This document shows, piece by piece, positions 54,537 to 64,000 of a stretch of DNA of 64,000 nucleotides. The notes under the pieces were generated by a model. The model was not told the DNA's origin and did no database searches. It saw only the letters and a list, made by a program, of their open reading frames with translations. The translations under genes were made by a program, and so were the position numbers. The DNA comes from Acanthacorydalis orientalis. Lineage: Eukaryota; Arthropoda; Insecta; Megaloptera; Corydalidae. Each line of letters opens with the position of its first letter. Position 1 is the stretch's first letter. The stretch covers positions 17,805,026-17,869,025 of the forward strand of contig CM068321.1 in NCBI GenBank assembly GCA_034766995.1. Reading direction: 5' to 3'.

Positions 54537-55151
54537 CCTTTGCTAGACATAATTTCCACTTATGAAATGATATTGTAAATTTATAACAATATTAATTAAT
54601 AATTTTTTCTTGAACTTGAATGAAGTTATATATGAAAATAAATATAAATATTCCATTTGTTCGTAGCCAGCTTTTTAACTTGAGAATAACATATTTTAAT
54701 AAAAAATAAAAAACAAAGTTGATCTAAAAGATCTGCTTTTAAGTTTATCAATAGGAAAAAAAACTCTAAAATCTTATAATCAAGTCATACTTTCTTGATT
54801 TTAATAATTTTATCAGTTTTATTTCGTGATAAGTATCAAATAACAATATCAAATATGTTATTTTTATGAAAAATAATATATTTCATATGTTTAAATCTAA
54901 ATTTTAGAAAAATAAAAAGCGAAAAATACTTTTTAAGACTCTGTAACAATTTAATATTGATTTCAATTAAGAAAAGAGTACACAGACATATAGTTAAAAT
55001 AACAATTTCTTATTTTCATATTATTTTAAATCCGTCTCTGTACAAATGTTTAGCTATTCATGTCTATTATTGGATATACATGATATTAAATAACGTTATA
55101 ATGTTTACATTTAGAACTTCACAGTATTGTGACACATTGAATACATTACAA

Positions 55152-55293
<142 letters not shown>

Positions 55294-55520
55294 ACAATGA
55301 AAAACTGATTTAAAACACAAATTACTTACATTCGTCGTTTTGCTTTAGAAACTCCCATTCATACTTAATTTTAAAATTTCTTTACACAATGCGCTATTTA
55401 ATTATTATAAAACGTTTTATCTATTCACATAATTGAAAATTATAACTTTTAATCATAATTAATACTGCGAAATATTTATTTTTATTCGTTTCACTGGAAT
55501 GTACATAGCATGAATGTTTA

Positions 55521-55640
55521 TTTGAATACTGTTTATCAGATTAAAAACATACACTGCCACTTTTTTAATCATTTAATTATTTGTATACATTTTTTGTTTC
55601 TTTATACTTATATTTAATTTAAAATTTTATTGACTTTTCT
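55521..55640. repeat. 120-bp direct repeat, copy 1
   Basis: Nearly the same sequence (a handful of mismatches) recurs at 58604-58723 in the same orientation, 3,083 bases away. It includes TATCAGATTAAAAACATA and CACTTTTTTAATCATTTAAT. No coding content or clear terminal repeats. Confidence 0.85.
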
Positions 55641-56705
55641 AAATAATAGATACGTTTGAAAAGTAGAGGTAGATTGAACCGCAACACCATTAATAAATAA
55701 AATAAAAAATATTTTATTTCTGTAAACCATGAAATAATTGTTGCTTTGTATGTTAATAATAAATATTTTTCTTATCGTAATTAATCTAATGATGAGAATT
55801 TTTTTTAACGATAAATTCTTAATTATTTAATAATACATAAAAGTAAGTACCAGTTATTGACATTAATAATAATAGTATTATGTATATTTGATTAAAAAAA
55901 TAAGACTAGTAACTAAAGTTCCTTTCATAAAGTTTTGATTAATTTAAAAACTTTCCCTTTAAATCAATTATTAAATACTTTTTCTAACGAAACACTGGAG
56001 ATAAGAAACAGTTAATTTCAAATTGTCACGCTTTAGTTAAAGTCGAATATTTAATAATTGTTTATGTTTGAGACATTCCGAAAAATAGAGTATACATTAA
56101 CACAATAAAGATATAAATATGTACAAAGCTGTTTTTCCTCGTTGTCAAATAGTTTCTATTCTATATCTACAATTGTAATTTGTTTTGAAACATTCTATTC
56201 AAATTTGTCTACATTATTTTCTTTTATATACAGATACAAATTCGTAACAGTCACTTCAGAACATTATTATTTAACTAGTATATAACCCATCACAATCGAT
56301 GGGAAAATAAAAAGAAAAAAAATGTTTATTAGTTTTTACAACATAATATATTTAAACATAAAAAGTACCTAGGAACGAAACGTAATGAATTAAACTTGAA
56401 ACCTATGAGCTGACAAAGCAAATATTCTCGTCACAATAGATAACCATTTCTCGTCACCATGCACTTTGTTCTGTGGACAAAGTGACGAGAAATGTGGGTT
56501 TTAATTATATAGAATTAGAATTTGTCATTATTTTCTTTAATAAAAAACAACGTTTTGTTTAGTCTATCTTAGTACAATGTGTGTTTTTTTCATATCAACC
56601 TATTATATTATAATAATTATGAAAAATTATACAGAAACTGTTGAATATTGAAATCGATTTTATTGTAAAATATAAAGGTTTTTTATGTTATTTTTTTATT
56701 TTCGA

Positions 56706-56707
<2 letters not shown>

Positions 56708-56767
<60 letters not shown>

Positions 56768-56775
56768 GTATGTAT
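56708..56775. repeat. (TA)n then (TATG)n microsatellite
   Basis: A TA tract of about 47 bases followed by TATG units. Confidence 0.95.
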
Positions 56776-56961
56776 TAAATACGGACAGTAAAAATTTTAT
56801 GCTTTATTTTTGTATCAGAAATATATTTTCTTTAAAAAGATAATGTAATAAAAAGTGTGATAATAGTTTTATTTTCAAGTTTAATTTGTTGATAAATTCG
56901 AGTAGATATTTAGTTTATTCCGGATTTAATTGCTATGTACATGTATTTATTACAGCTCCGA

Positions 56962-57001
<40 letters not shown>
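56962..57001. repeat. (CT)n-(AT)n microsatellite
   Basis: A CT tract of about 19 bases that turns directly into an AT tract. Confidence 0.95.
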
Positions 57002-57002
<1 letters not shown>

Positions 57003-57233
57003 TCACACATACATACAGTATAGTTATGGGTAGTTTGACCACTCAATAATGTAGGTAGCCAATACTTAATAGTTTTAATTTTAAATCTCCTCTGCAGTTT
57101 GACATGCACTAGTAATTTCAGCTTAGTGCTCTGATATCAAAACTAAAATTTGTTGATCATCAAAGTACTCTATAAATCATAATAAAAAAAAACATATTTA
57201 TTGTCAGTCTATGTATGTGTGTGCGTAACATTT

Positions 57234-57271
57234 ATATATATATATTATAATAATAATAATAATAATAATAA
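57234..57271. repeat. (TAA)n microsatellite
   Basis: A short TA tract running into about nine TAA units. Confidence 0.9.
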
Positions 57272-57339
57272 AAGTAAAATAAATATGACTGGTACTTTTC
57301 ATTTTGCTTTTTCATGAACTGAAAATTAATAGTGAATAT

Positions 57340-57340
<1 letters not shown>

Positions 57341-57406
<66 letters not shown>
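57341..57406. repeat. (TA)n microsatellite
   Basis: A tract of about 66 bases. Confidence 0.95.
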
Positions 57407-57408
<2 letters not shown>

Positions 57409-58212
57409 CTTATTTTGGATGCTGAGATAAAAAGTATTGTTCAAGTATAAGTAAAGTAGTGTCATCAGCATATTTGTAAATAAATTTACACATTTATACA
57501 AATACAAAAATGAATTTAATCGTACATAAACAAAAATAAAATGACATAGAGACAAGTTTGCAATTCTTTTTAATTTGAAAATACGGTGTATATCTGGCAT
57601 ACTAAATTTTATTACGACAGACATTACTGTTGACTTCGATTGTAAGCAAAAAAAATCTATTTGAATAAATCTAGAAAAATATGTGATTCAAAAACGTATA
57701 AATCCTATATATCTCAGGTTGATTACAGAACCACTTATGATATTAGTAGATTTTGTTCGAAACGCCATACCACGTCTCCGTCTTTACAAAAAGTTACTGA
57801 TTACACCTCTCCACATAACATACACGCGTACACATATTATTAGATTTTTTTCTTTTATAAATTCGTTGTCATTTAAAACTCATTTACCGCGATATCGATT
57901 AACTCCTTACGATTAAGTTTGTTTTATTTAGGAAAAGTCGCATGTACATATATGCTTTTTTTATCATATACGATCAGCAATACAAATTATAAGAAAAAGT
58001 ATGTTTATCGTAATGTTTATACTTCGTTACGAATTTTTTTTTAATTTACTTGATACGGTTATATGGATTATTTGAATGAAAACAATGTATAATACTGACG
58101 TCTGTGTCGAATTGTCGATATAAAACGCGCCCGGTTTTCATGCGGCGTGCTATATGACTGCTCTGAAGGCCGCTGACGCCTTAGCGTCAATAGTTTTCCA
58201 CGACGCCGGCGT

Positions 58213-58215
<3 letters not shown>

Positions 58216-58256
<41 letters not shown>
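58216..58256. repeat. (TA)n microsatellite
   Basis: A tract of about 41 bases set between two G+C-rich blocks. Confidence 0.95.
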
Positions 58257-58260
<4 letters not shown>

Positions 58261-58603
58261 TGGAATTCAAATGTACAAATGGTCCCGGGGTCGTGACCCG
58301 GATTGAATGTTTCAACAATCATTTGAAATTCAGCAAATTGCTGTACATACAATTATGTATGCAACGGATCGTTAATTCATTTTATGAGGGTGTAATCACA
58401 GGGCGATCGGTTCGACAGGTTTACTGAATGAACTGTAAACGTTGAATGAAATAGATTTTTCTCTGATAAGTTTTACTATCTAGTAGAGTTCGATGTTATT
58501 GTCATCATTCTATTTGATTACTTTTCACGCATCGTCGTAAATGACTGTGTTATAAAAATGATAGAAATGTTTTGTTCCTCTTTTATATTTCACTATTCGT
58601 TAA

Positions 58604-58723
58604 TTTAAATACCGTTTATCAGATTAAAAACATATACTGCCACTTTTTTAATCATTTAATTATTTGTATACATTTTTTGTTTCTTTATACTTATATTTAA
58701 TTTACAATTGTATTGGCTTTTCT
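58604..58723. repeat. 120-bp direct repeat, copy 2
   Basis: Partner of 55521-55640. Differences include ACATAT for ACATAC and ACAATTGTATTGGC for AAAATTTTATTGAC. It ends 124 bases left of the mariner insertion. Confidence 0.85.
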
Positions 58724-58847
58724 GTCCATATTTTACTAATCGTTGTAGTTTGTATAATTCAATCATATTTTTCTCTATAAATCAATTTTTTACATTCATT
58801 TTTGCTTAATAAACAAAAAACTAAAAGGGCGCTATTGAAATATAATA

Positions 58848-60308
58848 TTAGGTTGGTGCAAAAATGATTACGGTTTTTATCATTTTAAGTTGGGCGCCGA
58901 TTTTTCGAGTTATCGTTATCTTTTGTTATAAGCATGTGATACATCGTTGTGAACAACGAAATTAGCACTACTGACTTCAGCTTATGTCTATTATTTTTAT
59001 TCTTTAGTATTGTTGGATAATAACCTCTTAAATTAGTCAGGGAAAAAAGTAAATTCGCGCAATTTTGTTGTACGAGTTTAAAATTAGGACGTAAAGCAAT
59101 AGAAACTTGTCACAATATCAAATTTGTTTTTGGAGAAGAATCAATTAGTGAACGTACAGTTCAATACTGGTTCCAAAAATTTCATGATAGAAACTAAAGC
59201 CTCGATGATGAGGAGGATCGTGGACGTCCTTCAGCTATAGACAATAATGATTTAAGAACCATTATTGCCACCAAAACAACTTGAGGTGGCAGAACTCAAT
59301 GTTGCTCATTCAACAGTTGTTCGATATTTGAGCCTAATTGAAAAAACAAAAAAGCTGGATAAATGGATGCCGTATGAACTAAATGAACATCAACTAATTC
59401 GGCGATGCAAAGTCTGATCTGCGCTCCTTTTGAATAAAAAAATGATCCCTTTCTTGATCGTATTATCACATGTGATGAAAAGTGGATTCTCTACAACAAA
59501 CGGAAATGTTCATCACAGTGGTTTGATCGAGAAGAAGCACCAAAACAGTTTCCGAAACCGAGGCTTCATGAAAAACAGATTATGGTCACTGTTTGGTGTT
59601 CGGCAAGTGTCATCATTCACTACAACTTGTTAAATCTTGGCGAAACAATAACAGCAGAAAAATATTATCAGGAAATTGAAAAAATGTATGTGAAGTTGCA
59701 TCGTTTACGGCCAGCATTAGTCAGGCGAAGAGAATATTTTTTTCTTCATGACAACGCCCGACCATAAGTCTCACAAACTACATTAAAAAAAATTAAATGA
59801 ACTGGTTTATGAAACCTTCTTAAATCTCGGTCAAACAATAACAGCAGAAAAATATTGTCAGAAAATTGAAAAAATGCATGAGAAGTAGCATCGTTTACGG
59901 CCAGCATTAGTTAATGGAAGAGGACCATTTTTTCTTCATGACAACGCCCGACCACAAGTCTCACAAATGACTTTAAAAAAATTAAGTGAACTGGTTTATG
60001 AAACCTTACTTCACCCTTCTTATTCTCCGGATATGTCTCCGACAAATCATCATGTTTCTAAACGTTTGAGTAATTTGTTAGTAAAGCAGGTTTTCACAGA
60101 TCAATCAGCTTAAAGCGCTTTCGATGAATTCGTTAATTCCAGGACTCCATAATTATGTCTTTTAGGAATAAACAAACTTCTCTCCCGTTGGGAAGACATG
60201 TGTGTAGGCCAATGGTTTTTATTTTGATTAATAAATAACATTTTTAACTGATACATGCGTCTTCATATTCGATACGTAAACACCGCAATTATTTTTGCAC
60301 CTAACTAA
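58848..60308 (+). mobile_element. Decayed mariner element (Hsmar1/cecropia-like)
   Basis: A 1,461-bp Tc1/mariner element bounded by 29-bp inverted repeats (58848-58876, starting TTAGGTTGGTGCAAAAATGA; 60280-60308) and TA target duplications (58846-58847, 60309-60310). The ends match the TTAGGTTGGTGCAAAA type known from Hsmar1-related mariners. The transposase region is recognisable in pieces: an HTH part near 59045-59250 (ERTVQYWFQKF, then DEEDRGRPSA), CDEKW with the first catalytic Asp near 59473, and HDNARP with the second. It is dead: stop codons and frameshifts occur throughout, and the third Asp position reads SPTNHH, with Asn where family members have Asp. An internal segment is duplicated (59631-59820 and 59821-60008). 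Without that it would be about 1,271 bp, a normal mariner length. Confidence 0.93.
59582..60220 (+). pseudogene. Mariner transposase remnant, C-terminal half with tandem duplication
   Basis: Two tandem copies of the segment containing GETITAEKYYQEIEKM-like and HDNARP-like sequence, about 190 bp apart, each with different point changes and stops. The distal part (YSPDMSPTNHH) occurs once. No intact frame longer than about 67 codons remains. Confidence 0.85.
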
Positions 60309-60814
60309 TAGTACAATTGTTTTATACAATGTATACAATCTTTGCTTGAATACGAACATTGTAAAAAGTACACACGTCTAATCCTATAAATATAAAATTC
60401 TATATAATTTTCATATACATTTCATATTAAAATAACTCGATGGAGTCATTTATATGATAAAAAGATAGAAATGTACAATTTCACATTTATATAGAATATA
60501 AGACAATCAGAGATAATCAATTAGTAACGAGGTTATTCATGCAAGTATTAAAAATATTACTAAGAATTTTGCGGTTTCATGTTATAATCGTTGTCAATAC
60601 CGAGCCGGCAATTTTCAATATAATACCAAAAATAGTAGGAATACGTATTAAAACACCGCATGGATTATTGTGAATTAATCATTTTTTATGCTGATTAGCA
60701 TGCACCGTCTGACCTCGTCGTTCTGTTTATGGAAACGACTGTCTTTTCGTAACATAGATATATAAATCATGCATATTTATAAATTAATGTTTATAGACAT
60801 AAATGAGATCATCG

Positions 60815-60821
<7 letters not shown>

Positions 60822-60854
<33 letters not shown>
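60822..60854. repeat. (TA)n microsatellite
   Basis: A tract of about 33 bases. Confidence 0.9.
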
Positions 60855-60858
<4 letters not shown>

Positions 60859-61183
60859 AAAATAAATACATTTTTTTTATTCAATTGATACAAAGCAGAT
60901 TTTCTTATAAATGTTGAATGTTTAAGAAAAATATTTCAATGTGAATTTACTAATACAAAAAAAATAGTACTCTTAGTTTAGTAGGTAATGAGAGGGTTTT
61001 ATAATTTTGTCGATTTATATAAATGATTAATATATAAAGAAATTAAATACCAATACTTTAATCAAAAGATTCATTTTTACATACAAAATTAGAACTGTAA
61101 CAGTTTTTACTGTTGAAAGAAATTAAAACATTTATTACTAGTGCTGATAGATCTGACTATCTATTTTTTTTGTATGTTACACT

Positions 61184-61262
61184 CTGAGGATGATGGAATT
61201 GTCTTCGAAATCCGCATAAGCAACAATCAAAATGATTAAGATTTATTTATTAAACATTTGAT
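61184..61262. repeat. Dispersed repeat family, copy 3
   Basis: CTGAGGATGATGGAATT...CGCATAAGCAACAATCAAAA, matching the left part of the copy at 25922-26085 in the same orientation. Confidence 0.5.
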
Positions 61263-62023
61263 AAGAATGTTTCTTATCAAATATCGTATCTTCTTCTTGT
61301 GCTGTCTGAATGAAATCTAATTAGTTCAAATGTTTGTTAAAAAATGTGAGGTTTAATACTTTGACTGTTCCAAAAGCACAATTAATAACTAACGTTTGTA
61401 TTCGCGTTTTCCTTCCAATTTCTATTTAAATACGATTATTTAAGAAAATCTGTCTTTGATGAAATTTCATATTTATTATCATAAGGAATAACTGAAATTA
61501 TTATAATATAAAATTTTATTTAGATTAAAATTATTTGGATTTATTATTGGATAATTTATTGTCGAAATTGTTTGTAATTGTGATGATAAAAAAAAATTAT
61601 ACAGGTTATTATAGTTTTTAAAATATTTTAAACAGTACAAATATGAAAAAGAGATAATCTTCACATATTTTTCATAATCAAATATGTGCTATAATTATTA
61701 AAGTATGAATTTCTAACAAGCCTCTTATAACTGAATTATAAAAACCTATTCATTCGTATTTAAATCTCGTACAATTAACTAATTCTTAACAATTTTATCC
61801 AATATTATTTGTGTTTATCAACATATTAATTTTTATTATCGATAAAAATAGATTTAATTAAGTAAATCTATTATATAACTGATTGCCTAGTATTTGCACT
61901 TTATGAACTGTTATTTTAATTTTTTATTTTCAATTCAAAAATAATAGAAATTATTTTTTGTTGTATTTTTAAAATACTAAAACATTGTACAACAGTATTT
62001 GTCTTTGTTTGTTTCATGCATAT

Positions 62024-62028
<5 letters not shown>

Positions 62029-62089
<61 letters not shown>

Positions 62090-62116
62090 TTGCATGTGTA
62101 TATATATATATATATA
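62029..62116. repeat. (TA)n-(TG)n-(TA)n compound microsatellite
   Basis: A TA tract, then TG units to about 62089, then a second short TA tract at about 62099-62116. Confidence 0.9.
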
Positions 62117-64000
62117 ACAAAGAATGAAAACAACTAAAAAGATCCATGCATGTCGTCTAGCTAGTCAGTATTTAAACTTTAAATATTTAATCGAATGTAC
62201 ATAATAGAGTTTACTTTAAAGTATGTTTAATGATACGGTAATTTGTATGTACGAGTAATAACATGGTATTTGAAGTGAACATAATTTGAAACTAGAAGAA
62301 AAAAATGTTACAATAAAACGTTTGTATTATCTCCATATGTAATTCGATAACAGGTCAAGTAAAGTTTAATTTCAATTCGAGGCTAGCTGGTGAAAATGTA
62401 ATTAAAATATTTTTTAATGAAACATAAAAAATATTATCAAATCGATCATTATTAATGTAACTACAGTGAACTAGCTAAAAATGCAGTAAAACTGAATTGT
62501 TGAACAATTCTTTAAAAACGAACACTAATGAATTTTTATTACTTGTTTTTATATGATAAGAGAAATTTGCATTTTTACTGAAGTTAGTAAATAATTTTTT
62601 TTTGACTAATTTATGAAAACACTTGCATACTGTGTGCGGTTCTGCAAGAAAATTTATATAAGGTTGATAGTTTATCAAACTAATAAATGAATTTTTATCG
62701 CTATTGTGTGCATGTACACTTATTCGTTTAGAAAATTATTTAACTATGAAAATATTTTTAGAAATAGATTTTAATTTTCTACGTTCTAAACAAATAATGC
62801 TATATTTTAATTATAACTTATATGTATGATCTTATGACTGATAAACAGTTACACGAATATTTAAAAAATAAAATTTAATATCACATTATAACGTTTGAAA
62901 ACATTATATACATATACGGGATCTAATAAAAGTATATTCAGTCCTAATTTCATACACGTAGTATTATTTTCAAATAACAGCTACAATTAATTTTCGTTAC
63001 CTAGCCATAAATAGAAAAGTAGTTTTAATATTTTTAATAAAAGCAAACTATGAAAACATTGCATGTATCTTAATATATGTTCGTGCACGCATACTTTCAT
63101 CTTGGTATTATAATTAAAGTTTATTCTATACAATATCTTATCATTTTTCCGCCTATTATTTTATATTATATATTATTTAAAATATTAAATAATTTATTTT
63201 AATATAAATATGTTAAAAAGTTTTCTGGAATCCATTTGTACAGTAATTTAAAAAAATATTTTCATACCCATTAGATTAAATGTATAGATTTATTTATTTA
63301 TGTCTGCATTTTATAGGAGGTGCATTTTGAAGATTTTTGAAAAAAAGTGGACGCCTGACCTGTATGGTATCCAGATAGTTGCAGAATTTTAAAAGGTAGT
63401 TTTTTTAAAATTATTATTTTTGATTGTAGGGAAAAAAGCATATCAAATTATTCAGTTATGTCATTTAATATAAAAGACATAAAAATATTATAGTTAAAAT
63501 AAGCAGTTTGTTGATATAGTAATATAAACATCGTCATAGATTTGCACATCACAACAGACTTTTTTTAAAATAGAAAACTTTAAAAAATAATAGATTTAAT
63601 TAAAATTACGATAAAAAAAGGTGTAAGCTTAAAATCCTTGAATTTTTCTCATGATATAATTTACTTTTTTGCATAATAAATTATTAATTCATGATTCAAA
63701 TTGTATAAAATTCAGTGGATGTAATACAAGTTGGAACTTTAACATTTGGAGTACCATTTGTGATTTCTATCATTTAATAGATTTTCATAACAGTAAAAAT
63801 TAAGAGTATTTGTAAACTTAAAATAAAATACTATTTACACAGGGGAAAAATGTTTTAGAGCAATATCTTTTATGTCAAGTTTGTGTTTGAAAAAACAAAA
63901 TAATCTACTTACATTCTAAACTATAGAGGATTTAATCATTCCTTTTTTAAAAAAAAATTGATCTTTATATTTCAAATTTTTTAAAAATATTTTTAATGCT

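Larger units (their letters stand above)
60309..64000. other. Gene-poor region at the right edge
   Basis: AT-rich sequence with (TA)n at 60822-60854 and 62029-62089, and one copy of a dispersed repeat at 61184-61262. No coding exon, RNA gene or promoter could be supported. Short frames near 61479 and 62475 on the minus strand look like noise. Confidence 0.6.

Noticed and set aside
63320..63400. Slightly G+C-richer patch with CAG/GT edges near the right end
   Set aside because: The possible exon is under 60 bases with no matching frame or neighbour; support is insufficient.

Overview
The window is AT-rich animal nuclear DNA with short canonical introns, abundant (TA)n microsatellites and insect-type genes. 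The proteins read most like a hymenopteran insect, probably a bee; that assignment is an inference from protein similarity and base composition, not a database match.

Layout, left to right. (1) At 117-414 on the minus strand lies the first coding exon of a hydroxylysine kinase (HYKK/AGPHD1-like); the rest is outside the window. (2) 415-4358 has no gene but holds (TA)n tracts and a 549-bp pogo/Tigger-like non-autonomous element inserted in one of them. (3) 4359-10402 is a compact plus-strand block of three housekeeping genes: cytoplasmic threonyl-tRNA synthetase (10 exons), the Ap4A hydrolase NUDT2 (2 exons) and the ESCRT-III subunit CHMP4/Shrub (4 exons). (4) 14143-28346 is CRTC, the CREB-regulated transcription coactivator, with 12 exons plus a possible 6-nt microexon and long introns, followed by about 10.7 kb without coding sequence that probably includes a long 3'UTR. 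(5) On the minus strand, 39025-42008 encodes a 741-residue secreted, disordered protein with many polybasic sites that I do not recognise. (6) On the minus strand, 44182-52771 (candidate first exon near 54.3 kb) encodes a protein of about 2,840 residues made almost entirely of some 77 copies of a 29-residue module. The N-terminal R-H-R-C-P-H motif points to a hugely expanded SAXO/MAP6-type microtubule-binding protein. (7) 52.8-64 kb is gene-poor and holds microsatellites, a 120-bp direct repeat pair and a decayed mariner element with an internal 190-bp duplication.

Functional links. ThrRS and NUDT2 are neighbours on the same strand; aminoacyl-tRNA synthetases, ThrRS among them, can make Ap4A and NUDT2 destroys it. 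The most unusual content is the SAXO-like giant repeat gene, whose core is 38 modules of exactly 87 bp arranged largely as twelve 261-bp trimers, some nearly identical. Next is the secreted polybasic precursor-like protein. No CRISPR, operon, rRNA or tRNA gene was found.
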